A stretch of 64,000 bases of DNA from Mycetohabitans sp. B8 (GTDB taxonomy: Bacteria; Pseudomonadota; Gammaproteobacteria; Burkholderiales; Burkholderiaceae). This document shows, piece after piece, positions 52,646-62,203 of this stretch. Under the pieces are notes generated by a model, which ran no database searches, was not told the DNA's origin, and saw only the letters and a program-made list of their open reading frames with translations. The stretch's first letter is position 1, and the number at the start of each line of letters is the position of its first letter. A program made the position numbers and the translations under genes. The stretch spans positions 1 through 64,000 of the forward strand of contig NZ_JAHLKR010000020.1 in NCBI RefSeq assembly GCF_021991875.1, in the 5' to 3' direction.

Positions 52646-55600
52646 TCATCGTGCCTCCTGCGGCGACTGGGTTTCGTCGTTACGCACGCGGAACCACGTA
52701 GCGTACAGCGCGGGCAGGTAGAACAGCGTCAATACGGTGGCGCTGGTGATGCCGCCCATCAGCGCTGTCGCCATTGGGCCGAAGAAATTGCTGCGCAGCA
52801 GCGGGATCAGCGCCAGCACTGCAGCGGCGGCAGTCAGGGTGATGGGTCTGAAACGGCGCACCGTCGCGCCGACGATGGCAGCAAGACGGCCATGTCCGGC
52901 CGCGATATCCTGCTCGATCTGGTCGACCAGGATCACGGAGTTACGCATGATGATGCCGAACATCGCGATCACGCCAAGCAGCGCGACAAAGCCGAACGGC
53001 TGGCCAAACGCGAGCAGCGCGGCGACCACGCCGATCAGCCCGAGCGGTGCGGTGAGCATCACCATCATCACGCGTGAGAAGCTCTGCAGCTGGATCATCA
53101 GCAAGGTCAGCACAGCGATGATCATTAGCGGCAGTTGCGCATTGATCGATGCTTGCGCTTTCGCGTTTTCCTCGACCGAGCCGCCGACCTCGATGCGGTA
53201 GCCTACCGGCAGCTTCGCACGCAGCCCCGCCAATGCCTTGTCGATTGACTGGGTGACGTCAATGCCCTGTACGCCGCCACGCACATCGGATTGCACCGTG
53301 ATCGTCGGTTGCCGATCGCGCTCCCAGATCACCGCGTATTCGAGCCCGTACGACAGTCGCCCGAGCGTGCCGAGCGGCACTGGCCCGGACGGCGTGGGCA
53401 TCGCCAGCGACGCGAGCGCCGACGGGTCAACACGCTCGTTGCGGGGCGCGCGCAAGTCCACTTCGATTAGCTTGTCGCGCTCGCGGTATTGCGTGACAGT
53501 GTAGCCGGACAGCGACATCTGCAGGAAGCTAGCAATATCCTGCGACGATACGCCTAACTCGCGAGCCTTGGCTTGGTCGACCACCCAATGCACCGAGCGT
53601 TGCCCGGGCTCGTCCCAATCGAATTGAACATTGCGCGTGCGAGCGTCGTCCTGCATCACCGAGGCGACTTGCGTGGCGATGGCGCGTACCGTCGCGATGT
53701 CGTCGCCGCTGATGCGGAATTGCACCGGATAGCCGATCGGCGGGCCGTTCTCTAGTCGGGACAGCCGCGTGCGAACATCACTGAAGTCGGTCGTGAGCTT
53801 GTCGTCGAGCAAGCGCGCGAGCGCGTCACGATCCTGGACGGACTTTGCGGTGATGACGAACTGCGCGAAGTTGGGCAGTTGCAGTTGCTGGTCTAGCGGC
53901 AGGTAGAAGCGCGGCGCGCCGCTGCCCACGAAGCTGATCGCATGGTCGATCTCCGGCCGCCCTTTGAGCAGCGCCTCGATGCGCTGCGTTTCCCGCAACG
54001 TCGCGTCGAATGATGCGCTTTCGTTCAGCCGCACGTCGATCAACAACTCTGGCCGGTCCGAACTCGGGAAGAACTGCTGCGCGACTAGCCCGAAGCCGCC
54101 GAGCGCGACTAAGAAAAGCACGAACGTCACGGCTAGCACGACGAAGCGGTGCTTGACGCACCAGGTGATCCATACGCGCAGGCGTGCGTAAAAGCGCGTG
54201 TCGTAGATATCGTGCTCTTGTTCTTGTTCTTGTTCTTGTTCTTGTTCTTGCCTATTCCGTTGCTTGTGTCCGTGTACCGGCTTTTGCTCGCGTTCGTCTG
54301 CGTGCCTCTGCGCTTCGGGAACGGCGGGCCGCTTGCGCTCGGGCAGCATGTGATAGCCGAGCAGTGGGATCACGATCACCGCGGCGAGCCACGATAACAG
54401 CAACGCGATCGCTGATACCTCAAAGATCGAGCGGGTGTATTCGCCGGTGGTGGACTTGGCCAACGCAATGGGTAGGAAACCGGACACGGTGACCAGCGTG
54501 CCGGTGAGCATTGGAAACGCGGTGCTGGTGTACGCGAATGCAGCGGCTTTCGCGCGGCTCCACCCTTGTTCAAGCTTGACTGCCATCATCTCGACCGCAA
54601 TGATCGCATCATCGACCAGCAAGCCGAGGGCGAGCACCAGCGTGCCAAGCGATACCTTATGTAGCCCGATATTGAACAGGCCCATCACCAGTGCGGTCAC
54701 GGCTAGCACGATTGGGATCGAGATGACCACGACCATCCCGGTGCGCAGCCCGAGCGATACGAGGCTGACCACCAGCACGATGCCGACCGCCTCGGCGACG
54801 GCCTCCATAAAGTCATCCACGGAATGCGACACGGCATGCGGCATGCTGGAGACCTCGGTCAGTGCCAGCCCGGCAGGCAACTGCGTGCGCAACTGCGCGA
54901 CGCGCGCGTCCAGCGCCTTGCCGAGCTTGATCACGTCGCCGTCTGGCTGCATCGTCACGCCGATGCCGAGCACCGGGCGGCCGTTGAAGCGCATCTGCGT
55001 GACCGGCGGATCATCGTAGTCGCGGCGGATTGTGGCGATGTCGCCCAGCCGGAACGAACGGTTGTTGATGCGCACCAGTGTATCGGCGAGCGCGTCAACA
55101 TGATTGTATTGGCCGCTCGGTCGCACGAATACGCGATCATCGGCGGTGGTCAGCACGCCGGCCGCCACGACGGCGTTTTGCGTGTTGATCGCATGGGCGA
55201 GTTGTTGGGGGCTGATACTGAGCCGGGACAACTGCGCGTTCGAAATCTCGATATAGATGTGCTGGTTCGGATCGCCGAAGTAATCGACTTTTGCGACGCC
55301 GGGTACGCGCAGCAACTCGCCGCGCAACTGGTCCGCGTAGTCGTGCAGCTGCGCGGCGGAAAACCCGTCGCCCTCCAGCGCATAGATGTTCGTGTAGACG
55401 TCACCGAACTCGTCGTTGAAAAAGGGTCCCTGCACGCCGGGCGGCAAGGTATGGGCGATGTCGCCGATCTTCTTGCGGATTTGGTACCACGTGTCTGGCA
55501 CGGCCGAGGCCGGAGCCGAATCCTTAATCGTGAAGAACAGCAGCGACTCACCAGGGCGTGAGTAGCTGCGCAGGAAGTCGATCTTTGGGGTTTCCTGTAG

Positions 55601-55861
55601 CTTGCGTGCGATCCGGTCGGTGATTTGCTGCTGGACCTGCTGGGCATCAGCGCCGGGCCACCGTGTCTGGATCACCATCACCTTGAAGGTGAACGGCGGA
55701 TCTTCCGATTGCGATAGATTCCGGTACGACAGGATGCCGGCAAGCGTGACTAGCACCAGCACGAAGACCACCAATGCCTGGTGCCGCAGTGTCCAGGCGG
55801 ATAGGTTGAAGCGTCCTTCGTCGTGCGCATGACCGGGCGGTTTGTATTGAGCGCCGGTCAT
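52646..55861 (-). CDS. RND-family efflux transporter (AcrB/MexF-like, HAE1/HAE-type)
   Basis: 1071 aa from the ATG at 55861, which overlaps the adaptor stop (ATGA). Twelve membrane helices flank two large periplasmic loops. The proton relay in helix 4 reads LGLLVDDAIIAVEMMAVKLE, and the GxGxxD-type pattern with RRFRPITLTAAAAVLALIPL closes the second half. N-terminal LSQSEDPPFTFKVMVIQTRW is typical of the subgroup close to VexF/AcrD-like and OqxB relatives. It is an inner-membrane proton-drug antiporter acting with the adaptor encoded upstream; no outer-membrane channel gene is adjacent. An unusual (QE)6 repeat sits in the central cytoplasmic linker. Confidence 0.93.
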   Translation of the reverse strand: MTGAQYKPPGHAHDEGRFNLSAWTLRHQALVVFVLVLVTLAGILSYRNLSQSEDPPFTFKVMVIQTRWPGADAQQVQQQITDRIARKLQETPKIDFLRSYSRPGESLLFFTIKDSAPASAVPDTWYQIRKKIGDIAHTLPPGVQGPFFNDEFGDVYTNIYALEGDGFSAAQLHDYADQLRGELLRVPGVAKVDYFGDPNQHIYIEISNAQLSRLSISPQQLAHAINTQNAVVAAGVLTTADDRVFVRPSGQYNHVDALADTLVRINNRSFRLGDIATIRRDYDDPPVTQMRFNGRPVLGIGVTMQPDGDVIKLGKALDARVAQLRTQLPAGLALTEVSSMPHAVSHSVDDFMEAVAEAVGIVLVVSLVSLGLRTGMVVVISIPIVLAVTALVMGLFNIGLHKVSLGTLVLALGLLVDDAIIAVEMMAVKLEQGWSRAKAAAFAYTSTAFPMLTGTLVTVSGFLPIALAKSTTGEYTRSIFEVSAIALLLSWLAAVIVIPLLGYHMLPERKRPAVPEAQRHADEREQKPVHGHKQRNRQEQEQEQEQEQEHDIYDTRFYARLRVWITWCVKHRFVVLAVTFVLFLVALGGFGLVAQQFFPSSDRPELLIDVRLNESASFDATLRETQRIEALLKGRPEIDHAISFVGSGAPRFYLPLDQQLQLPNFAQFVITAKSVQDRDALARLLDDKLTTDFSDVRTRLSRLENGPPIGYPVQFRISGDDIATVRAIATQVASVMQDDARTRNVQFDWDEPGQRSVHWVVDQAKARELGVSSQDIASFLQMSLSGYTVTQYRERDKLIEVDLRAPRNERVDPSALASLAMPTPSGPVPLGTLGRLSYGLEYAVIWERDRQPTITVQSDVRGGVQGIDVTQSIDKALAGLRAKLPVGYRIEVGGSVEENAKAQASINAQLPLMIIAVLTLLMIQLQSFSRVMMVMLTAPLGLIGVVAALLAFGQPFGFVALLGVIAMFGIIMRNSVILVDQIEQDIAAGHGRLAAIVGATVRRFRPITLTAAAAVLALIPLLRSNFFGPMATALMGGITSATVLTLFYLPALYATWFRVRNDETQSPQEAR
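54215..54250. repeat. Hexanucleotide tandem repeat inside the RND gene
   Basis: Six copies of a 6-bp unit on the plus strand (CTCTTG once, TTCTTG five times), read on the minus strand as CAAGAA, coding (Gln-Glu)6 in the cytoplasmic linker between the two halves of the pump. Slippage would change length by two residues per unit without shifting the frame. Confidence 0.95.
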
Positions 55862-57075
55862 AGCGCGAAATCCTCCGGATGCAGCGGCGCGACGGGCTTG
55901 ACCTGTTCGCCCGCGCTGACCGTGTGCACGCCGCGTAGCACGACGCGCTCGCCGTCGGTCAGTCCGGCGCTGACCACCACGGTGCGTTCGGTGTAGTGCG
56001 ACACCGTGACCGGCCGCAGCTCCAGCGTGCCCACGTCCTGTTTGCGCGCATCGCGCGGCTGGCCGGCGTCGCGTGACGCGGCATTGGCACGAATCACCCA
56101 TACCGCGGGGCGTTCGTTTTGATGGAACAGCGCGGTGGCGGGCAGGACGATGTCATGGCTGACCGCGCGCGTGGCGTGCGGCTGGAAGGCCACGCGGGCG
56201 GTCATGCCCAGGCGTACCGTGTCGGCGCCGCCGCGGGGCAACTCGAGCGTGAGCTTGGCGCGATAGGTCCGGCTGGCCGGATCGGCGGACGGCGCCAACT
56301 CGCGCAGCGTCGCGGTGAACGCCTGGCCAGGCAACGCGGCAAGCGTGACATGGGCCTTTGTGCCGGGACCGATGAAGGCCAGTGTGCGCTCCGGCAGGTC
56401 GCAGATCACGTCCAGCGCGCCAGACCACGCGAGTTGGTAGACCGCTTGTCCGGCCGATAGGTTCTGTCCAGTGTCCGCCAGTTCCTGCGTGATCACCCCC
56501 TCGTGGTCGGCGGCGAGCGTAGTGTAGCCGAGCTGATCCTTTGCCAGCGCGGCTTGCTGAGCGGCGGCATCGCGCTGCGCGAGGGCCGCGGCATGGTTGT
56601 CTTCGGTTTGCTCGAGTTGCAGTTTGCTGATCAGGTTTAACTGCGCCTGCGCGCGGTCGCGCTTGAGTTGCTGTCGCGCGAACAGCAGCCGGTGCTCGGC
56701 CGCGCTCAACTGTGCGGCGGCGCTTGCAGCGTTCTTACGCGCATCGGCGGGATCGAGTTGCGCGACGATCTGCCCGGCGCGTACGGCGTCGCCCAGATGG
56801 ACCCGGCGCTCGATCAGTTTGCCGCTGACGCGAAACGACAGCGGCGTCGAGAATCGCGCGGCCACTTCGCCGGGGACGATTGTCGCGGCAACGGCGCCGG
56901 CTGTGGCGCTGTGCACGGTGGCCGCCACGACCGGTCGAGCCGGCATGGCCGGGGCGGCACGGTCGCGGCACGCGTTAAGCAGCACGAGCGCACCCAGCGC
57001 GCTGGCGACGGCGGTCGTGCACGGCGCCAGGCGCGGGCGACGACGCGGGGCGGAATGCAAAACGAGAGCTTTCAC
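55858..57075 (-). CDS. RND efflux periplasmic adaptor (membrane fusion) lipoprotein
   Basis: About 405 aa from the GTG at 57075, with CCGGAG before it; a GTG at 57129 is an alternative. The N-terminus has a lipobox-like LLNAC after a hydrophobic stretch. The HlyD-type core follows: barrel-sandwich halves VSGKLIERRVHLGDAVRAGQ and YTTLAADHEGVITQELADTG around a coiled-coil hairpin (LSAAEHRLLFARQQLKRDRA), then beta-barrel and membrane-proximal domains (TVSHYTERTVVVSAGLTDGE). It links the RND pump to an outer-membrane channel. It is divergent from a TetR gene. Confidence 0.92.
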   Translation of the reverse strand: MKALVLHSAPRRRPRLAPCTTAVASALGALVLLNACRDRAAPAMPARPVVAATVHSATAGAVAATIVPGEVAARFSTPLSFRVSGKLIERRVHLGDAVRAGQIVAQLDPADARKNAASAAAQLSAAEHRLLFARQQLKRDRAQAQLNLISKLQLEQTEDNHAAALAQRDAAAQQAALAKDQLGYTTLAADHEGVITQELADTGQNLSAGQAVYQLAWSGALDVICDLPERTLAFIGPGTKAHVTLAALPGQAFTATLRELAPSADPASRTYRAKLTLELPRGGADTVRLGMTARVAFQPHATRAVSHDIVLPATALFHQNERPAVWVIRANAASRDAGQPRDARKQDVGTLELRPVTVSHYTERTVVVSAGLTDGERVVLRGVHTVSAGEQVKPVAPLHPEDFAL

Positions 57076-57164
57076 GGCAACTCCGGCGAGAGGCGACGGA
57101 CGCAATGAGCCGATGCGTCGCCCGGACACGCCTGTGATGCGCGTGACGTCGCACCCGCCCGCTG

Positions 57165-57180
57165 AATACTAAATCGTATT
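57165..57180. promoter_or_regulatory. Candidate TetR operator
   Basis: AATAC, six bases, GTATT: a small perfect dyad in the A+T-rich gap between the divergent adaptor and TetR genes. Position fits a repressor site controlling both. The arms are only 5 bp, so confidence is modest. Confidence 0.45.
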
Positions 57181-57245
57181 TTAATGCACTGTTGTATCCA
57201 GATGCAAAAGTGTATTGACGTGGCCGATGGTGATATCATGCGGCC

Positions 57246-57914
57246 ATGTCGACGTCTCGTGCTCGCCCCCGTACCCGGCTCACGCGAGAGCAAAGCCGGG
57301 AGCAGACGCGTCAGCGCCTGATGGACGCTGCGCAGACGCTTTTCATGAAAAAAGGATTCGACGCGTCCAGTGTCGAGGATGTCGCCGCGGCAGCCGGCTA
57401 CACGCGCGGGGCGTTCTATTCAAACTTCAAGGACAAGGCGGAGTTGCTGCTGGCGTTGCTGAAGCGCGATCAGGGCGATATTCAGCAGGCGTTGCAGCGC
57501 ATTTTCGATCTACAGGGCAGCGCGCAGGACATCGAGGCGCGGATTCTGACGTACTACAGTACGCTGTACTGCGAAAACAAGTGTTTCCTAGTGTGGATGC
57601 AGGCGCGGTTGTTGGCCACGCGTGACGCGAAGTTTCGTGCGCGGCTCAATGCGCTGTCGAAACAGACCCGCGCGGACATCGCGTATTTCATCGATGCGTT
57701 CTGCGCGCGTCTGGGCATCAGGCCAATCGTGCCGGCCGCACAACTTGCGCTTGGCCTGATGGCCTTGTGCGACGGCATCCAGTGCTTCCATGCGTCGGAC
57801 CCGCACGTGACCAACGAAATGGCAGAGAACGTGCTGGCAGCGTTCTTCGGTGCGGCGGTGTTCGGCCATCGGGCGGGGAGCCTCGCTGAGCGTGTCGCCG
57901 CGCGTGTACGCTAA
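57246..57914 (+). CDS. TetR-family repressor of the efflux operon
   Basis: A 222-aa protein with an N-terminal TetR HTH: RLMDAAQTLFMKKGFDASSV, EDVAAAAGYTRGAFYSNFKD. The C-terminal ligand domain is helical. Divergent placement next to the adaptor-pump operon is the standard layout for drug-responsive repressors such as AcrR and NalC-like proteins. The ligand is not predictable. Confidence 0.92.
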   Translation: MSTSRARPRTRLTREQSREQTRQRLMDAAQTLFMKKGFDASSVEDVAAAAGYTRGAFYSNFKDKAELLLALLKRDQGDIQQALQRIFDLQGSAQDIEARILTYYSTLYCENKCFLVWMQARLLATRDAKFRARLNALSKQTRADIAYFIDAFCARLGIRPIVPAAQLALGLMALCDGIQCFHASDPHVTNEMAENVLAAFFGAAVFGHRAGSLAERVAARVR

Positions 57915-58129
57915 GCGGACAGGCCGGGGCCCGCCGCACTGCCGATCCAGCGCGCGACCGACTGCGGATCCGGGTAGTCACGCTCGGGTAGTGCCTGCAG
58001 CGCGAGTAGCACGTCGTTGCTGGCACCTGCCGAGCAGGCGGCGGCTACTAGCGCGTCGCGCGTGGCCGGGTAGCGCACATCTCGCAGCGTCTGGCTGATT
58101 TGCTGGTCGATTGGGTCGGTGGCGTTCAT
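57911..58129 (-). CDS. DUF2795-domain protein
   Basis: A 72-aa protein matching DUF2795: an N-terminal ISQTLRDVRYPATRDALVAA and later ALPERDYPDPQSVARWIG, a small helical fold seen in many bacteria, of unknown function. It is convergent with the TetR gene and overlaps its stop by a few bases. Confidence 0.82.
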   Translation of the reverse strand: MNATDPIDQQISQTLRDVRYPATRDALVAAACSAGASNDVLLALQALPERDYPDPQSVARWIGSAAGPGLSA

Positions 58130-58190
58130 TCGTCAAGTTTCCAGGCGAGGCAACGGGCGGGCAGCAGGCGCATGGGTGATACTGTGCTGC

Positions 58191-58463
58191 TCATGTTCGG
58201 ATCTTGACATGCCGTGCAGGCCTCGCGGCAGCGTCCGGTCGGGGCGTCGGCAACTCAATGGTCTGCCAGTGCTCGATCGGCACGGCACCGTCCCTCTGTG
58301 GCACGCCAGGAACGGCGGACGATACCGTGCTGCCGGCGTGTCGCGCGTGCGGAGCATGGACCACGTCGGGTACACCGTTGTCGCCCGGCACGACGGCGAT
58401 GAGCGGCGTGCTGACGATGGCCGCGGCCAACGCCGCCATCGGAGGTGACATGAATGGATTCAT
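58191..58463 (-). CDS. Small exported hypothetical protein
   Basis: A 90-aa frame from the ATG at 58463, preceded by GGAGGG at 9 nt. Residues 1-25 (MNPFMSPPMAALAAAIVSTP) could be a signal peptide, with no Cys lipobox. The rest is Pro/His/Val-rich (DGAVPIEHWQTIELPTP) and shows no known domain. The opposite strand is also open, but has no comparable start signal. Confidence 0.5.
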   Translation of the reverse strand: MNPFMSPPMAALAAAIVSTPLIAVVPGDNGVPDVVHAPHARHAGSTVSSAVPGVPQRDGAVPIEHWQTIELPTPRPDAAARPARHVKIRT

Positions 58464-58558
58464 GGTGTAGGCCCTCCACTGAAGCGCGATAGCGATGCTT
58501 GCGCAACCTATGTGCCCGCGTTCCGCGAGGGTGCGCCGCGCCGCGCGCCGGCAGGTGA

Positions 58559-59896
58559 TTAACGGACCGCGTCGAACAGTATCCAAGGCTGGGACGCGCG
58601 ATCGCGCATGTAACCGTTGAGCCAATTCCACTGTGGATGGCGGCGCATAAACGCTTGTGCGTCGAACGGCCGGCCGCATGGGTGACCCCAACGCGCCCAC
58701 AATTCGAGCCGCACCGCCATGTCGCTGTCGACCACCTTGCCGTCGTTGGCGCCCCATGGATTGAACGGACCATGATCGGCGCCGCCAAAGCGGGCGTCGT
58801 CCAGTTCCAGGTGGCCGCAGAGGGTGCGCGAGCTTGGATGATCGTCGCGGTCGAGGTACACATCGTAATGGTCGGCGATGATTTCCTTGGCCAGTTCGGC
58901 ATCGATTCGGCCTCGGTGCTTTTCCATCAATTGCATCCAGCGCAGCCGGCGCGCGCCATTGCGTCGCACGTCGTTATAGTCATCCCCCTCGCTGATGCAT
59001 TCTTGGTTGCGGATCTTTAAGTCGTTGGCCGTGTTGAAGCCGCTGTAAAAGCCGTCCGTGGTGGCCTCGAACCCGGAATAATGTAGCCCGAGCTCATAGC
59101 GCGCAATTTCGCCGGTTTTGGTGTCGCCGAGCAGCCAGCTATTCACGTAGCCGCCGTTGTTGTCAGTCGCAAAGCGCTCGCACCACGAACCGATGCTATC
59201 TGCGTACTGTGTTGCCTTGCGCGAACGGTAGAACTCCGGCGAGCCGGAGGGGTTGTAGCCGACAAAATTGGAGATCGTCGTCTCGGTCACCATGAGGCCC
59301 GCTGACGTAATCCAAAAGTCCGTTAAGCTGGAGATGCAGCCGGGCAGCCCCTGCATGAGAATTCGGTTGCCCTCGTCGGGCACGATATCGAAGATCACGT
59401 TAAACGCATCGCCGGCCGCATAGCGGTCCCACGAGTTGTGCGCCATCACGATGCGACCATCGCGCGTGGCGCTGCCGGTTGCAATGAACGCACTGCAGTG
59501 ATGGCCGAGGCGCCCGCGCCATGGCTTGCCGGCGAGTTGCGGCCGTGTTTGGCTGACATGCGCGGGCCACCAGCTTTGCAGCAGTTCCATGTAGCCGTTC
59601 CAGGCGAGCACCTGTTCGTAGGGCACCTGCGCGCCATCGGCAATGCCGCGCATCTCGGCGGTGAACTCGTCATCGACACGGTCGGTGAACTGGTCGATGG
59701 CGGCGTTCACGAAGGTGTCGAACTCCTCGCCGGTATCCCACTTGACCAGATATTGCGCGGTGCGGATCGCGCTGTTGATCTCGCGGGCAAGCAACTGGCC
59801 GTGCTGTAGGCCACGTTCGTACGGCGCACCTTCGATATGCACGAAGATCCAGCCAGCCTGGTCGCGCCGCTGCGCAGGAGTCGATTGTTCAGACAT
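58559..59896 (-). CDS. Phospholipase B-like / C45-type Ntn hydrolase
   Basis: A 445-aa protein; TTCGGAGGGTGCGAT precedes the ATG. The pattern resembles phospholipase B-like proteins known mainly from eukaryotic lysosomes and protists: GHHCSAFIATG (candidate nucleophile Cys exposed by self-cleavage), GRIVMAHNSWDRY, LPGCISSLTDFWITSAGLMV, ETTISNFVGYNPSG, YVNSWLLGDTKTGEIARYEL and SGFNTANDLKIRNQE. No signal peptide is evident. Ntn hydrolases of this group deacylate phospholipids or N-acyl compounds. The substrate and the location are unknown. It is not adjacent to obvious partners. Confidence 0.65.
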   Translation of the reverse strand: MSEQSTPAQRRDQAGWIFVHIEGAPYERGLQHGQLLAREINSAIRTAQYLVKWDTGEEFDTFVNAAIDQFTDRVDDEFTAEMRGIADGAQVPYEQVLAWNGYMELLQSWWPAHVSQTRPQLAGKPWRGRLGHHCSAFIATGSATRDGRIVMAHNSWDRYAAGDAFNVIFDIVPDEGNRILMQGLPGCISSLTDFWITSAGLMVTETTISNFVGYNPSGSPEFYRSRKATQYADSIGSWCERFATDNNGGYVNSWLLGDTKTGEIARYELGLHYSGFEATTDGFYSGFNTANDLKIRNQECISEGDDYNDVRRNGARRLRWMQLMEKHRGRIDAELAKEIIADHYDVYLDRDDHPSSRTLCGHLELDDARFGGADHGPFNPWGANDGKVVDSDMAVRLELWARWGHPCGRPFDAQAFMRRHPQWNWLNGYMRDRASQPWILFDAVR

Positions 59897-59971
59897 ATCG
59901 CACCCTCCGAATCCATGGTAGTGAATCCGTTGCGTCTTGCCATCGCGGCGACGCGCCGCACGCGGCGCGGC

Positions 59972-61258
59972 TCAGTCGCTGGCATTCATCCGGAAGTATG
60001 CCTGCAACAGCGAGGTCTTGTAGGCTACGCCTAGCAATTTAGGTACCCGCATCGATGCGACAACGGGTAGCCGCTCGCCTTGGAAGGCGAGAAAGTGCTG
60101 CAGCGCGGCGGCAAGCGGCATGTCCGGCGTCAGCGCGGCGAAATCTCTGCACAGGTAATCGTGCGCGCGGCGCTCGCGTGGACCGTGCTGATCGAGTGGA
60201 TCGGAGGTGATGTCCTTTAACGCGACCACGCCTTGGAACCAGCCGGCGGCGTCGACGATATAGATGTACTTGACCGGATAGGCGAGAAATACGCGCGTCA
60301 TGTCCGATACGCTCGCCTCCAGGCCAAGGACGGTGTCAGCCGGGCGCACCAGTTTGCGCATCTGCGTGGCCTTCAGGCGCAGCCGTTCACGACGCTCGCG
60401 GTTGCGCCGTAGCGTAACTTCGTACATTGAGGTCTCGGCCAAGGCCCGCGCGATGAAATAGGCGATCACGCTGGCCAGCATCAACGGCAGCACGACCTGG
60501 TAGCTGAGCGTCATCTCGAAGATCATCAGGATCGCCATCAACGGCGCATGGGTCGCTGCCGCGAGGAAAGCTCCCATCCCGACGATGGCATACGCGAACG
60601 GCGCCGACGTGGCGAGCGGCAAGTGCGCATGGGCCGCGAGTCCGTAGATTGCGCCGAGCACCGCGCCGACGAACAGCGTCGGCGTGAAAATACCGCCGAC
60701 CGCGCCTGAGCCGACTGCCGCGCAAGTCGCCGCCACCTTGAATATCAGCACTGCGACCAGCGCTTGCCAGGTCCACGGCTGGTGCAGGATGGCGTTCACC
60801 ACGCTATAGCCGTTGCCCCACACTTGCGGTGCCTGGATCGATAAGGCGCCTACCAACGCGCCGCCCAGTGCGAGCCGCCAGGGCAGGGGCGGCACCCATC
60901 GGCCAAGCCCACGGATGACACGATGATCGGCCCGAAGCGCTCCATCGCGATTGAGCCCAGCACGATTTCGGTGACGAACAGCGCGCCGGCGATCGGGGTG
61001 CTGTACGCGGACGTGATGCCGGCCGCGGCGCCGCCGACGCTGGGCAGCGCAAGCCGCGCGTACCATGGTAGGTCGCGCGCGATCTGCACCAGTCCGATCG
61101 CGTCGGGGTCAACGAGCGGTTCCAGCCAGTCGATGCCGACGCGGAATACGACGGTCGCGGCAGCGCCAACCAAGCCGGCAAGGGTGGTCCACAGCAGCAT
61201 CGTATGCTCGTCGGACAGCTTGAACAGGCGTTGCGCGCGGGTGCGCAGCTTGAGCAAA
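59972..61258 (-). pseudogene. ClC-family chloride channel/antiporter with CBS domains, deleted and frameshifted
   Basis: The start region reads KLRTRAQRLFKLSDEHTMLL, then LAGLVGAAATVVFRVGIDWL, ALPSVGGAAAG and directly ITSAYSTPIAGALFVTEIVL. In intact ClC proteins about 80 residues lie between these, including the GSGIP and GREGP chloride-selectivity loops; they are lost. At about 60905 the frame shifts, and the rest (VGSGAVGGIFTPTLFVGAVL, YAIVGMGAFLAAATHAPLMA, two C-terminal CBS domains) continues to 59972 in another frame. The channel cannot work. Confidence 0.87.
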
Positions 61259-61285
61259 GGCCAGCACGGCGCTGGTGACGATGGG

Positions 61286-62050
61286 TCAACTGGCGTCCAG
61301 TTCCGCGTAGTGCCGGAACACGCACGACTCATTGTGCGGGATGCGGCGAGGCGACGCCAGGTACGCGGCGATGCGTGGCCGCGCGCGCACTGCTTCATAT
61401 AGTGCCGTGAGCTTCGGATAGTGTGTCGCGAAGCGGGCGGTGGCGCGCGGAAACGCGTAGCGCAGTCCGTCGATAAGTTGGAACATCGACAGGTCTGCGT
61501 AACTCAATGTCGCGCCGACCAGGTGCGCGCATCCCGTGGGGTTCTGCTCGAGCACACGCTCGAAATAGTGCATGAACTTCGGTATCCGGTTGGCGATAAA
61601 GTCGGCGGCGCGCTGCCGGGCGGTGTCGCGCTGCTGCTCAAAATACAACGCGCTGGCGATCGGGTGGTGTGTGTCGTGCGCCTCGGTCACCATGTCGGCA
61701 ATGGTTAACTGCAGCCCATGGACCCAGTGGCGCTGCGCTTCATCCGCGGGCGCCAGGCCGAGCCGGGGCCCCAGGTACAGCAGGATGTTAGCGGTCTGCG
61801 CGACGAGTGTCGTGCCGTCGCGCAGGAAGGGGGGAGCGAAGGGGATGCAAGGCTCGGTTTGGCTTTGTAGGATCGACATCATCGCGTCGATGCCGTGCTC
61901 CGTGCCCTGCGGATTCGCGTCCTCGCGGCGACCGGACGGCGGCAGGCGCGCGATATCAAGATAATCTGCACCTGCCTCTTCGAGCGCTAGGCGGACGAAT
62001 TCACCGCGGCCCTGTAGGCCCGGCCAGTAGTACAGTTCGTAGCTCATCAT
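61286..62050 (-). CDS. Glutathione S-transferase
   Basis: A 254-aa protein. The N-terminal thioredoxin-like domain starts MSYELYYWPGLQGRGEFVRL, with Tyr near residue 7 able to activate glutathione and VAQTANILLYLG carrying the usual Ser/Thr glutathione contact variant. The C-terminal helical domain has YADLSMFQLIDGLRYAFP. Soluble GSTs conjugate glutathione to electrophiles. The sequence is close to those commonly annotated in Burkholderia. The exact start (62050, 62047) is uncertain. Confidence 0.85.
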   Translation of the reverse strand: MMSYELYYWPGLQGRGEFVRLALEEAGADYLDIARLPPSGRREDANPQGTEHGIDAMMSILQSQTEPCIPFAPPFLRDGTTLVAQTANILLYLGPRLGLAPADEAQRHWVHGLQLTIADMVTEAHDTHHPIASALYFEQQRDTARQRAADFIANRIPKFMHYFERVLEQNPTGCAHLVGATLSYADLSMFQLIDGLRYAFPRATARFATHYPKLTALYEAVRARPRIAAYLASPRRIPHNESCVFRHYAELDAS

Positions 62051-62203
62051 CACAGTCCTGGGACAGCGTAGCGACGGACAGCGGCCGCTGGCAGCCAGTG
62101 TTCCGGCGTCCGATGGCCGCTGCGCCCGCGCGGCACCGCAAGCCGGGCCGCGCCTGCCGTCACGATACCATTGACTACCGTACCACTGGGCTAGAGCGTG
62201 TTA

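Noticed and set aside
56735-56971. Arg-rich frames antisense or out of frame to efflux and kinase genes
   Set aside because: These are typical G+C-driven shadow frames within well-supported genes.
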